A DNA stretch of 64,000 nucleotides from the NCBI RefSeq assembly GCF_030818895.1, contig NZ_JAUTBA010000001.1, forward strand, positions 1,302,001-1,366,000, given 5' to 3'. Made by a program: the position numbers and the translations under genes. This document shows, one piece after another, positions 17,380-26,003 of this stretch (the stretch's first letter is position 1; every line of letters begins with the position of its first letter). The notes beneath the pieces are model-generated. The model was not told the origin of the DNA and did no database searches. It saw only the letters and a list, made by a program, of their open reading frames with translations. The DNA is from Sphingobacterium zeae (lineage in GTDB: Bacteria; Bacteroidota; Bacteroidia; Sphingobacteriales; Sphingobacteriaceae).

Positions 17380-18693
17380 ATGAACTTTAAAAAGACAATA
17401 CTTGGTATAGCTGTTTTCCTATTCATGATTGGGATTTCATCGGCGCAAACTCGAGCTGAACTTGAAAAGCAGCGTGAGAAGCTCAATCGTGAAATTGCTG
17501 AATTACAAAATACGGTCAAAGAAATTGCGAAAGAAAAATCATTGACCCAACAACAGGTGACAGCATTGAGTAAGCAGATTAATTTGCGCGAGCAGAAGAT
17601 AAATACCATTACATCTGAAGTAGCTGTGATTAATAGACATATTAATGCCAATACGGCTGCAGTGAGTAAATTAAAGGCTGAATTGGAGAAGATGAAACGT
17701 GACTATGAGAAGATGGTTATGTTTGCTTTCAGAAATCGGAACGCATACAATAAATTGATGTTTATTTTTGCATCGAAAGATTTCAATCAAGGGTTTAGAA
17801 GGGTAAAGTATTTACAGCAGTTCAACGATTCTAGAAAGCTCAAAGCTGCAGACATCGAAAATACAAAGAAGCAGATTGAACAGAAAATTGCTCAGTTGCA
17901 AGCTGATCGCAACAAACAGGTTGCTTTAATGAAAGAGCAGGAAAATGAAAAGAGAACCATATCGCAACAGAGATCGGTTTATTCAGGGCAACTAAGCGAA
18001 TTGATTGTTACAGAGCGTGGCGTGAAAAAAGATATTACGCAAAAACAAAAAGAGGAGCGTCGTATCAATGCAGCCATTAAGGAAATTATTCGAAGAGAAA
18101 TTGAGGCTGAACGTCGCCGGGCTGAAGCTGCGCGCCGTGCTGCTGAAGCTGCAGCTGAACGAAACCGTAAAGCAAATGAGCCTACCACGAATACAAAAAA
18201 TAAAAATGCTGCAAGTTCGAAAAGCAGCAATACCGCTCGAAAATCAGACTCTGAAGTCTTGCGTAGCACACCGGAAGCTGTTAAACTTTCGAATGATTTT
18301 AGATCTAATCGCGGTAGTTTACCTTGGCCTGTTTCCAATGCGAAGATCATGCAAGAGTTTGGTTCTGAAAGTGTCGGTAGAAATGTCAATTGGGATCATG
18401 AGACGGTTAAAATACAAACGTCGAGCGGTGCAGCTGTGAAAGCAGTGTTTAATGGAGAAGTGTTAAGTATAGTTTCAATGATGGGGCAGCGTATTGTCAT
18501 GATTAAACATGGGGAATACTTTACAGTGTATATGAATTTGGCAGGTGTAAATGTTTCAAAAGGACAGAAAATAAGCACAGGACAAACCATAGGGACAGCT
18601 GATGTGGACTCCGATACTGGGGTTCCGATGGTAGAGTTTTCTGTATTACAAGGAACGACACCACTCAACCCAATGTCATGGTTGGCTAGATAA
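17380..18693 (+). CDS. EnvC-like murein hydrolase activator (degenerate M23/LytM)
   Basis: A 437-residue exported protein: signal peptide to ~23 (ISSAQT), then two long coiled coils (~25-105 and ~150-250, Lys/Glu/Gln rich, with a RRAEAARRAAEAAAERNRK stretch), a Ser/Asn/Lys linker, and a C-terminal LytM-type domain (~320-437). In that domain the usual zinc ligands are missing: the H-x-G position reads DHETVKI, YxHL reads YMNL and HLHFE reads MVEFSV. Such degenerate LytM domains do not cut peptidoglycan but activate amidases, as EnvC does for AmiA/AmiB during daughter-cell separation. Part of the envelope block with tatA downstream. Confidence 0.82.
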   Translation: MNFKKTILGIAVFLFMIGISSAQTRAELEKQREKLNREIAELQNTVKEIAKEKSLTQQQVTALSKQINLREQKINTITSEVAVINRHINANTAAVSKLKAELEKMKRDYEKMVMFAFRNRNAYNKLMFIFASKDFNQGFRRVKYLQQFNDSRKLKAADIENTKKQIEQKIAQLQADRNKQVALMKEQENEKRTISQQRSVYSGQLSELIVTERGVKKDITQKQKEERRINAAIKEIIRREIEAERRRAEAARRAAEAAAERNRKANEPTTNTKNKNAASSKSSNTARKSDSEVLRSTPEAVKLSNDFRSNRGSLPWPVSNAKIMQEFGSESVGRNVNWDHETVKIQTSSGAAVKAVFNGEVLSIVSMMGQRIVMIKHGEYFTVYMNLAGVNVSKGQKISTGQTIGTADVDSDTGVPMVEFSVLQGTTPLNPMSWLAR

Positions 18694-18785
18694 GAAATAA
18701 TTACTATATTTAATAATTATCCTTACCTTTGTAAGGAGAGCGAGAAATTTAGTTTAAAAGAATTGAAAAACAAGAAATTATAGTT

Positions 18786-18983
18786 ATGTCAACATCATTA
18801 TTAATCATGGGAATCGGGGGGCAAGAGTTAATTGTCATTGTCGTAATATTGTTACTATTATTTGGTGGCAAGAAGATTCCCGAATTGATGCGCGGGTTGG
18901 GTAAGGGCGTTAAGGAGTTTAAAGATGGCCAAAAAGAGGACTCTCCAACAGAGAAAAAAACTGAGGTAGAAGATAATAAATAA
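18786..18983 (+). CDS. tatA: Sec-independent (twin-arginine) translocase TatA/E component
   Basis: A 65-residue protein with the TatA plan: short periplasmic N-terminus, one transmembrane helix (~10-27, [13 protein letters not shown]), the FGG hinge with [18 protein letters not shown] amphipathic helix, then a charged disordered tail. The polar residue before the helix, the FG hinge and the LPELARGLG-like helix are diagnostic. TatA oligomers form the pore for folded twin-arginine substrates. tatC is not in the window. The Tat-type SGNH hydrolase at 30.0-30.8 kb is a likely client. Confidence 0.93.
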   Translation: MSTSLLIMGIGGQELIVIVVILLLLFGGKKIPELMRGLGKGVKEFKDGQKEDSPTEKKTEVEDNK

Positions 18984-19011
18984 GGGAAGTTTAGATCCCA
19001 TTATATCATGC

Positions 19012-19047
19012 ATACGATTTTGCGAGGAGCAAAATCGTATTTTGCTT
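19012..19047 (+). terminator. Intrinsic terminator of tatA
   Basis: ATACGATTTTGC / GCAAAATCGTAT, a perfect 12-bp stem with a five-base loop, followed by a T-rich run. Confidence 0.85.
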
Positions 19048-19168
19048 TATACTCGACCTAAAGCTAAATAAGGCGAAAACCATTTTTATACTAAAACCCA
19101 TTTCTAAGCGTTTAGATTATTGTTGATTTTTCAGTAGATCAATCAAACTCGAATTTAACAGTAAATTT

Positions 19169-20635
19169 ATGATCGGAAAACAGGCGTTATTTTCATTACT
19201 CGGAGGGGTATGCTTTGTGCTGCCGATTAAGGCCCAAGAAAGCGCTGTAGAAGGTATGAAAGAAGCAGCACAAAACTTCTTTCAAAAAAGCATCGAAAAG
19301 GAAAAACAGGAGATTTACCAATACCTAGATAGTATAAAATCTACGGGAAATAACGGACAGCAGCATTCGGAAATAACAGACGAAGATATACAGCTGGTTC
19401 GGAAATTGAAGGCAATAGAACGAGAGGTCCCGCTAGACTACTCGCCTCGGGTAAAAGAGCTGGTAGCGAAATACACCTCAGACAATTATAATCCTTATAT
19501 GTGTAGAATGATGGGATTAGGACAATACTATTTTCCATTGTTTGATAAAATTTTGGATGAGGTAGGTGTACCACGCGAACTTAAATACCTAAGTGTAGTT
19601 GAATCATCCCTAAATCCGCGCGATATTTCCAGTGCAGGAGCGACAGGTTTATGGCAGTTAATGTATTACGAAGCCAAAACTTATCACCTTACTGTAGACA
19701 GTTATACCGACCAGCGTATGGATCCGATCGCTTCCAGCTATGCAATTGCAAAGATTTTAAAAGAAGCCTATGAGGAATATGGCGATTGGCTATTAGCGAT
19801 AGCATCCTATAATGGCGGTAAAGGAGCCGTTAGCCGCGCAATTCAACGCTCAGGAAAGGATAAGGCAACTTTTTGGGATGTTGCACCTTATTTGACACAA
19901 CAAACCCAAAACTATATCCCTAAATTTATCGCTATGACCTATGCGATGAAGTATGCAGATGAAAATAATATCAATGCGGCAGATACCGAACTTTCATTAA
20001 GAACGCAGGTCTTGGATATCAATAAGCGGATATCATTGAGCCAAATAGCAGATGCATTACAGGTGTCTAAAGAAACATTACGCGCATTAAATCCTAGTTT
20101 TAAAAAGAATGTATTAAACGGTACCGAGGATGCCCCGTTGCGGTTAGTTTTACCTGTAGTGGACAAGAAAATTGCTACAGAGGAGTTGTATGCAGCACTT
20201 AATACGCCAGTCGCCCCGTCAAATGCAATCCAAAATGAAAACATAGTGCAGGCCCTACTCAATGGAAAGTATAAAGTGAAAGTTGGCGAAACATTTGCAT
20301 CCATCGCTGATAAGTTTGACGTGACAGTTCAGGATATAAAATCCTGGAATAATCTGCGCGGCAATCAAATTGTTCCTGGACAAAACCTACTAATAAAAAA
20401 GGAGAATGATTTTGTAAATACAAAATTAGCCCGTAATACAGAGCGATCTGCAAAGAAAAGCAAACAACATGTAGCTAATACCACACGTACAGCTTACTAT
20501 GTCGTAAAGAAAGGCGATACATTATCTGAGATTGCAGATAAAAATGGAACTTCAGTGGGGCGGCTTAAAAGTGAAAACGATTTGAGCGGCAGCCGGATAA
20601 AACCAGGTATGAAATTGAAAGTCTCAAAAAAATAA
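19169..20635 (+). CDS. Membrane-bound lytic transglycosylase D-like protein with two LysM domains
   Basis: A 488-residue periplasmic enzyme. Signal peptide to ~22 (IKAQE). The SLT/goose-lysozyme-like domain (~85-260) carries the catalytic Glu in LSVVESSLNPRD (the ES motif), then GATGLWQLMYYEA and the AxxSYNGG motif (IASYNGGKGAV), which are the family's three signatures. Two LysM modules follow: one at ~365-410 (VKVGETFASIADKF) and one at ~440-487 (VVKKGDTLSEIADKNG), used to bind peptidoglycan. It cleaves the glycan strand to form 1,6-anhydroMurNAc. The frame ends beside the convergent phosphoribosyltransferase gene. Confidence 0.9.
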   Translation: MIGKQALFSLLGGVCFVLPIKAQESAVEGMKEAAQNFFQKSIEKEKQEIYQYLDSIKSTGNNGQQHSEITDEDIQLVRKLKAIEREVPLDYSPRVKELVAKYTSDNYNPYMCRMMGLGQYYFPLFDKILDEVGVPRELKYLSVVESSLNPRDISSAGATGLWQLMYYEAKTYHLTVDSYTDQRMDPIASSYAIAKILKEAYEEYGDWLLAIASYNGGKGAVSRAIQRSGKDKATFWDVAPYLTQQTQNYIPKFIAMTYAMKYADENNINAADTELSLRTQVLDINKRISLSQIADALQVSKETLRALNPSFKKNVLNGTEDAPLRLVLPVVDKKIATEELYAALNTPVAPSNAIQNENIVQALLNGKYKVKVGETFASIADKFDVTVQDIKSWNNLRGNQIVPGQNLLIKKENDFVNTKLARNTERSAKKSKQHVANTTRTAYYVVKKGDTLSEIADKNGTSVGRLKSENDLSGSRIKPGMKLKVSKK

Positions 20636-20644
20636 CAGCATGGG

Positions 20645-21157
20645 TTAAATTAACCATGCTGCATCCTCTTCATTGTCAAATTCTTCGAGCGTAACAGTTA
20701 CGTGCTCCCGTAATATCGTAGAAAGCTTTGTGCCGTAGTAATCGCTAAATATTGGGAATTTATGGTGGCTTCTATCAATTAATACAGCAGTTCTCATTTT
20801 TTTTAACGGTACATTCAAAAATACACCCAGCCCATAAGCTAGTGCTCGGCCACTATTAAGTACATCGTCAACAAGGATAATTGTCTTATCTTTTGCAATG
20901 TCAACAGCTAAGTCTGTGTTTGCGCTTAATGACCTGCTGGTCTTCTTCATTGTGACCTTAATCAATAGAATCTCTTTGTCCGAAATGTCCTGCAAAATTG
21001 CTTGAAGACGTTGAGCAAATACATAGCCGCGGTCAGCAATACCTACCAATACGAGCGTTTCATCTTCAAAATTGTCTTCCAATATCTGATAGGCAATCCG
21101 AATAGATTTTTGTTTTATTTGTTCTTTATTTAAGATGAGCGTTTTCTTTGAAGACAT
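20645..21157 (-). CDS. PyrR-like phosphoribosyltransferase
   Basis: A 170-residue type I phosphoribosyltransferase. The PRPP-binding motif is IILVDDVLNSGRAL (~92-105), preceded by the flexible-loop region with VTMKKTSRSL, and the hood includes GIADRGYVFAQRL (~38-50). The similarity is to the PyrR/uracil phosphoribosyltransferase branch. In Firmicutes PyrR also binds the pyr mRNA, but nothing at this locus suggests regulation of pyr genes, and no pyr operon lies next to it. It may act simply as a nucleobase phosphoribosyltransferase. Confidence 0.75.
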   Translation of the reverse strand: MSSKKTLILNKEQIKQKSIRIAYQILEDNFEDETLVLVGIADRGYVFAQRLQAILQDISDKEILLIKVTMKKTSRSLSANTDLAVDIAKDKTIILVDDVLNSGRALAYGLGVFLNVPLKKMRTAVLIDRSHHKFPIFSDYYGTKLSTILREHVTVTLEEFDNEEDAAWLI

Positions 21158-21206
21158 AATAGTATTTCCAATGATTATTGGGTAAAAATAGGATATTATA
21201 TTGTAT

Positions 21207-21243
21207 AAAAAAAGTCCAAAACGAGTTAAACGCTTTGGACTTT
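21207..21243 (-). terminator. Intrinsic terminator of the NlpC/P60 gene
   Basis: AAAGTCCAAA / TTTGGACTTT inverted repeat with a T-tract on the minus strand, directly after the peptidase stop codon. Confidence 0.8.
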
Positions 21244-21264
21244 CTGCGAGTGAATCTACTTTTA

Positions 21265-21846
21265 TTAATTCAATTTATTATCTTTTTCTGCTTTGATTAT
21301 CTCCGCAGTAAGCGTTCTATTATCTTCTGGTAAGCGACCTCCATTGTAGTAATAACGTCGCCAGTATGGCTCATCTAGGTTGCTGATCATGACACCTTTA
21401 CTAGAAGATGCATGTGCAAATTTATTATCTCCGATATAAACCCCTACATGGGTAATACTTCTACTTCTGATTTTGAAGAATACCAAATCACCAGCTTTAA
21501 GCTCATTCTTTTCGACAGTTTTTACTTGGGAGTATTGATTTCTACTATTATACCCCAGCGATGTGTTGAACACTTTGTCGTATAACTCGTAAGAAAATTT
21601 TGAACAATCAATGCCTCTCTTTGAATCTCCTCCTAAACGGTAAGGAGTACCTAGCCATTCATAAACAAATTGATAAAGTTTGGTGTTTGTTGTTGCTGAT
21701 ACTGCAACTCCCATGATTTGTGAAAAGTATTCCTTCGCTAAGTTGTCAGGATCTGATTCTGGTTTGGAGTTTCTGTTGGTTTGTGCCTGCGACACTAGAC
21801 ATAAGCCGATAAATAGCATTGACGCTATAAATTTCTTTGTTTTCAT
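21265..21846 (-). CDS. NlpC/P60 (C40) cell-wall peptidase
   Basis: A 193-residue exported cysteine peptidase. Signal peptide to ~21 (VSQAQT). The catalytic Cys is in SKRGIDCSKFSYELYD (~80-95), in the family's 'DCSGF'-like context but with K in place of G; the catalytic His is in ITHVGVYIGDNKFAHASS (~130-147), and the third residue follows in that region. The GTPYRLGGDSKRG block before Cys is diagnostic. It hydrolyses gamma-D-Glu-diaminopimelate-type bonds in peptidoglycan. Short C-terminal tail with no extra domain. Confidence 0.88.
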   Translation of the reverse strand: MKTKKFIASMLFIGLCLVSQAQTNRNSKPESDPDNLAKEYFSQIMGVAVSATTNTKLYQFVYEWLGTPYRLGGDSKRGIDCSKFSYELYDKVFNTSLGYNSRNQYSQVKTVEKNELKAGDLVFFKIRSRSITHVGVYIGDNKFAHASSSKGVMISNLDEPYWRRYYYNGGRLPEDNRTLTAEIIKAEKDNKLN

Positions 21847-22151
21847 TAAATCGCTTTTTTGTACAACATTTAACTTTTAAAAATTGAATACTGTCATCTA
21901 TTTTGGACAGCACTGTTGCGAATATAATACAATAACACTTTAAGGTCAAATTTATTTTCACGTATTTAACGAAATTTTAACAATTTTAACATCTCCAAAG
22001 ATGTATTTATACTTATTGAGTACGATTTTATCTGATGCGTTTCCGTATTTATTAAAGACAACACATAAGCGGTTTGAACATACTTATGTGATGATAAAAT
22101 ACTACCTTAATGAAGTTACAATTGTGAATCTTAAAAAAAATATTAATTTTC
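21847..22151. other. AT-rich divergent intergenic region
   Basis: About 300 bases between the NlpC/P60 start and the thr promoter. It is AT-rich with no ORF of natural composition. I see no tRNA-like or riboswitch fold. It should hold the divergent peptidase promoter. Confidence 0.5.
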
Positions 22152-22184
22152 TTTGGTAAAGTGATAATATTTGTTCTATATTTA
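22152..22184 (+). promoter_or_regulatory. Promoter of the threonine operon
   Basis: -33-like TTTG at 22152-22155, a 21-base spacer, and TATATTTA at 22177-22184 (one mismatch to TAnnTTTG). It would start transcription about 10 bases before the leader-peptide ATG. Confidence 0.5.
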
Positions 22185-22203
22185 CAAAACATAATTAAAA
22201 GCA

Positions 22204-22269
22204 ATGAACACAACGTCAATTATTACGTCGATTATTATTACCACCGGGATAAGACTCAGGAGGAAGTAG
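22204..22269 (+). CDS. thrL: Threonine-operon leader peptide (attenuator)
   Basis: A 21-codon ORF, too short for routine gene calling. The peptide reads M-N-T-T-S-I-I-T-S-I-I-I-T-T-G-I-R-L-R-R-K: 5 Thr and 6 Ile among 21 residues, with Thr/Ile codons filling positions 3-16. That is the composition of thrL in enterobacteria, where ribosome stalling at Thr/Ile codons controls termination. It ends in CTCAGGAGGAAGTAG, which can pair in part with the 5' arm of the terminator downstream (22303-22315). It lies between the promoter and a strong terminator ahead of thrA. Confidence 0.85.
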   Translation: MNTTSIITSIIITTGIRLRRK

Positions 22270-22302
22270 TTTCGTTGTATATAATTGTAGACACAATATT
22301 TA

Positions 22303-22340
22303 GAAGCGCTTTCCTCAAAAAAGGAAAGCGCTTCTTTTTT
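22303..22340 (+). terminator. Attenuator terminator of the thr operon
   Basis: A perfect 13-bp stem (GAAGCGCTTTCCT / AGGAAAGCGCTTC) with a 6-base loop, followed by six T, 33 bases after the leader stop codon and 40 bases before the thrA ATG. A terminator ahead of the first structural gene only makes sense as a conditional one. Confidence 0.9.
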
Positions 22341-22380
22341 ATCGCAAAATCATCAATCTAAACAAACAGTATAAAGTAGC

Positions 22381-24828
22381 ATGAAAGTTTTAAAATTTGG
22401 AGGCACATCAGTCGGTACAGTAGAAAGCTTAAAGGCAGTCCTGGGCATCGTGAAGAAATCTTATGATGCAAAGGAAAAACCATTGGTTGTGTTGTCAGCT
22501 ATGTCGGGTGTGACAAATTTGCTTACGCAGTTAGCTGAAGACGCTGCAGAAGGAAAATCCTTTTCAGAGGGATTGAAATCCTTGGAAGATAGGCACTTTA
22601 CAGTAGTAAAAGAACTTCTGGCTGTGAAATATCAAAATCCTGTATTTACAAAGCTGAAATTATTTTTTAATGAAATAGAAGATCTTCTTCAAGGAATTTT
22701 TGCACTTAAAGAGCTGAGCTATCAAAGCAAAGATTTGATATTAAGCTACGGCGAGCGTTGTTCGAATTATATGGTATCTAAAGTGATGGAACAATATGTT
22801 CCAGAATCATTATTTGTGGATGCTTCTCACTATGTGAAAACTGATTCTAACTTTGGTAATGCGCATTTAAATGAAACATTGACCGAGCAATTAGTGAAAT
22901 CACTATACATATCACATGGCGATAAATTATTGTTTGTGACGGGTTTTATCGGTAGTAACGAAAACGGTCGTATTACCACGCTAGGAAGAGGCGGTTCCGA
23001 TTATACAGCAGCTATCTTCGGATCCATATTGGACGCAGCAGCCATTGAAATTTGGACAGACGTAAATGGCATGTTGACAGCGGATCCACGCATTGTAAAA
23101 AAAGCTTTTTCTTTACCTGTTTTATCATACACCGAGGCCATGGAATTGTCTTACTTTGGTGCTAAGGTGATTTATCCTCCTACCATGATCCCTGCTTTCT
23201 TGAAGAAAATTCCGATTGTTATTAGAAATACCTTTGAGCCTGATTTCTCCGGAACCGTCATTCAGTTTGATAGCGGCAAAACAGCGCTGCCAATAAAAGG
23301 AATTTCCTCTATATCGGATATTTCAGTTATCAATCTGAGTGGTTCAGGCATGATCGGTAAGTCGGGCTTTAGTGGAAGGCTTTTTACTCTATTGGCTAGA
23401 GAGCAAATCAATGTGGTGTTAATTACACAGTCATCTTCCGAACATAGCATCACATTTGCTGTAAACCCATCTGACGCCAAACGCGCGATACAATTGATCG
23501 AAGTGGAGTTTGAATTGGAGATCCAAGCCAATAAACTCATCGTTCCAGCGATTGAAGATAACCTTTCAGTCTTGGCCATCGTTGGCGAAAATATGAAAAA
23601 GACACCTGGTATGTCCGGTCGATTATTTGCCGCGCTAGGGAGGAATGGCATTAATGTTCGCGCTATAGCACAGGGCTCATCTGAATACAATATATCTGTT
23701 ATTATAGGTAAGGAAGACCTGGCGAAGGCACTCAACGCTGTACATGACGCTTTTTTTGCCGAGCTAAAGAAAACCCTTCATGTGTTTAATATTGGTACGG
23801 GTAACATCGGCGCAACTTTATTTAAACAGCTGGAAAGTCAACATGATTTCCTACTGGATAAAAACGATATCGAAATTAAAGTCGTCGGAATTTCGAATAG
23901 CCGTAAGATGCTTTTTAATACCGAAGGTGTTGATTTAACTAATTGGTCTAATGAACTCGACAAAAATGGAACTGAATCAGACTTGGCCCTGTTTATTGAC
24001 CGGATGAAGGCACTCAATCTGCCAAACTGTGTTTTTATAGATAATACCGCGAGCAAATTACCGGCAACCTATTATGAAGATATCTTTAAATCCAATATTT
24101 CGATCGTTACCTGCAATAAAATTGCGAACTCAGGTAAATATGAGCAATATAAAACACTCCGCGATACCGCTCATCGACACGGTGTGGACTTTTTTTATGA
24201 GACCAACGTAGGGGCGGGGCTACCGATCGTCCGCGTACTCAAAGACTTGATGTTGAGTGGCGATCGTATTGTCAAGATAGAAGCTATTTTATCTGGAACA
24301 ATCTCGTATATCTTCAACAATTTTAAAGCTGATGCTTCTTTTTACGATGTTGTTAAACAGGCGCAGGAACTAGGATATACTGAACCAGATCCAAGGGACG
24401 ACTTAGGCGGTATAGATTTTATGCGTAAAATGCTCATATTAGCTAGGGATGCCGGATATCCTGTCGAAGCCGAGGACGTAGACCTGGGTTCAATACTTCC
24501 GCCGGCATGTTTGAAAGCTGAATCCGTAGATGCGTTTTACGCAGAATTGCAGCGCGAAAATGATTATTTCGAAGCCATGAAGAAGAAAGCTGAAGATGAA
24601 AATAAAGTAATACGCTACATCGGAAAATTGGAAAGTGGAAAAGTATCGATTGCGATTCAGTTTGTTGATGAAAACCATCCTTTCTATGCCTTATCGGGTA
24701 GTGACAATATTATATCATTTACAACAGAGCGCTATAAAGAACGTCCTTTAGTAGTAAAAGGCCCGGGGGCTGGGGCTGAAGTAACAGCTGCGGGTGTATT
24801 TGCCGATTTAGTAAATGTTGGAGCATAA
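22381..24828 (+). CDS. thrA: Bifunctional aspartokinase / homoserine dehydrogenase I
   Basis: An 815-residue fusion enzyme that catalyses the first and third steps of threonine/methionine synthesis. Aspartokinase domain 1-~285: KFGGTSVG at the start, LSAMSGVTNLL, and TTLGRGGSDYTAA. Two ACT domains (~310-455) with GKSGFSGRLF and GMSGRLFAALGRNGINVRAIAQGSSE, the allosteric Thr-binding region. Homoserine dehydrogenase ~460-815: NAD(P) motif NIGTGNIGATL, the catalytic segment TEPDPRDDLGGIDFMRK, and GPGAGAEVTAAGVFAD at the end. All motifs look intact. First gene of thrABC, directly behind the attenuator. Confidence 0.97.
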   Translation: MKVLKFGGTSVGTVESLKAVLGIVKKSYDAKEKPLVVLSAMSGVTNLLTQLAEDAAEGKSFSEGLKSLEDRHFTVVKELLAVKYQNPVFTKLKLFFNEIEDLLQGIFALKELSYQSKDLILSYGERCSNYMVSKVMEQYVPESLFVDASHYVKTDSNFGNAHLNETLTEQLVKSLYISHGDKLLFVTGFIGSNENGRITTLGRGGSDYTAAIFGSILDAAAIEIWTDVNGMLTADPRIVKKAFSLPVLSYTEAMELSYFGAKVIYPPTMIPAFLKKIPIVIRNTFEPDFSGTVIQFDSGKTALPIKGISSISDISVINLSGSGMIGKSGFSGRLFTLLAREQINVVLITQSSSEHSITFAVNPSDAKRAIQLIEVEFELEIQANKLIVPAIEDNLSVLAIVGENMKKTPGMSGRLFAALGRNGINVRAIAQGSSEYNISVIIGKEDLAKALNAVHDAFFAELKKTLHVFNIGTGNIGATLFKQLESQHDFLLDKNDIEIKVVGISNSRKMLFNTEGVDLTNWSNELDKNGTESDLALFIDRMKALNLPNCVFIDNTASKLPATYYEDIFKSNISIVTCNKIANSGKYEQYKTLRDTAHRHGVDFFYETNVGAGLPIVRVLKDLMLSGDRIVKIEAILSGTISYIFNNFKADASFYDVVKQAQELGYTEPDPRDDLGGIDFMRKMLILARDAGYPVEAEDVDLGSILPPACLKAESVDAFYAELQRENDYFEAMKKKAEDENKVIRYIGKLESGKVSIAIQFVDENHPFYALSGSDNIISFTTERYKERPLVVKGPGAGAEVTAAGVFADLVNVGA

Positions 24829-24855
24829 AAACGATTCAAGGAACATAAAAATTAC

Positions 24856-25872
24856 ATGATGGCTAATAATTTAAATGTAGAGTATCTGAAAGATAAGATT
24901 ATAAATTTAGACAGCATGCTGTCCGAAGTTCGTGTCTTTGCACCTGCAACTGTCGCCAATATGATCTGTGGTTTTGACATACTGGGCTTTGCAGTTGAGG
25001 CGCCAGGCGACGAGGTGGTTATGCGACGCACAACACAACCCGGGGTAACTATTCGTAAAATAACAGGCGACGATGGAAGATTGCCGCTCGATCCAGGTAA
25101 AAATACCGTTTCTGCCTGCGTTCAGTATTTATTACAGGCTCTGAATATTTCTTCAAAGGTCGGTGTGGAAATTGAATTACATAAACATATGCCTATCGGA
25201 TCGGGATTAGGTTCTAGCGCAGCCAGCACCGTGGCAGGGCTTTTTGCCATCAATACCATGCTGGGTAACCCCTTGACAAAAGAAGAATTATTGCCATTCT
25301 GTGTCGAAGGTGAGCGCTTGGCCTGTGGTACGGGGCATGCTGATAATGTGGCACCAGCACTCTATGGAGGCATAACGTTAATTCGGGGAAATGAACCTTT
25401 GGATGTGATTTCCATTCCTTCGCCTAAAGAACTCGTTGCTGCAGTCGTTTTTCCACAGGTCGATGTTCCCACACGCGACGCTAGGCAACTTATTAAAGAT
25501 AAAGTACTGTTAAAAGACGCCGTCACCCAGTGGGGTAATATCGCAGGATTGGTAGCTGCTTTGTTCAAAGAAGATTATGATCTCATTGCGCGAAGCATGA
25601 AAGACGTTCTTATCGAACCGACGCGCGCTATTTTAATCCCTCAATTTTATGAAATGAAAGAGATTGCTCTGAAACACGGTGCCTTAAGTTTCGGTATTTC
25701 TGGCTCTGGACCATCAGTTGTGACAATAACACGAGACGAAAAAATAGCAGAGGATATCGCAGACAAGATTCAAACTCATCTCAAAGAAAATGAAATTGAT
25801 AGTTTTGGATACGTTTCCCGTGTTAATGTAGAAGGTCCACGCATATTAGATCAGAAGTTCTTTAAAGCATAG
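24856..25872 (+). CDS. thrB: Homoserine kinase
   Basis: A 338-residue GHMP-family kinase that phosphorylates L-homoserine. Substrate region FAPATVANMICGFDILGFAV (~30-48), the GHMP ATP-binding motif PIGSGLGSSAAS (~116-127), and the C-terminal GISGSGPSVVTIT motif. The first ~20 residues before MLSEVRVFAPATV are not part of the fold in other species; the ATG at 24916 is an alternative start that would give a normal ~318-residue protein. Located 27 bases after thrA. Confidence 0.96.
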   Translation: MMANNLNVEYLKDKIINLDSMLSEVRVFAPATVANMICGFDILGFAVEAPGDEVVMRRTTQPGVTIRKITGDDGRLPLDPGKNTVSACVQYLLQALNISSKVGVEIELHKHMPIGSGLGSSAASTVAGLFAINTMLGNPLTKEELLPFCVEGERLACGTGHADNVAPALYGGITLIRGNEPLDVISIPSPKELVAAVVFPQVDVPTRDARQLIKDKVLLKDAVTQWGNIAGLVAALFKEDYDLIARSMKDVLIEPTRAILIPQFYEMKEIALKHGALSFGISGSGPSVVTITRDEKIAEDIADKIQTHLKENEIDSFGYVSRVNVEGPRILDQKFFKA

Positions 25873-26003
25873 CGGTCTATCGAATCTAAGGTTAATCCAT
25901 ATTTACCTCTTAAAAAGATAACAAAGTGAAATGTCCATGTGAACCTATCAATTCTAATTAAAACGGGATGTTTCATATGGCATTTAAAAAAAGAATATTA
26001 CAT

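Noticed and set aside
18068..18439. 123-codon plus-strand frame inside the EnvC-like gene
   Set aside because: Overlaps a clear coiled-coil coding frame; no recognisable domain.
22161..22361. 66-codon plus-strand frame covering the thr leader region
   Set aside because: It runs through the terminator hairpin and has no Thr/Ile pattern; the 21-codon ORF in another frame explains the region better.
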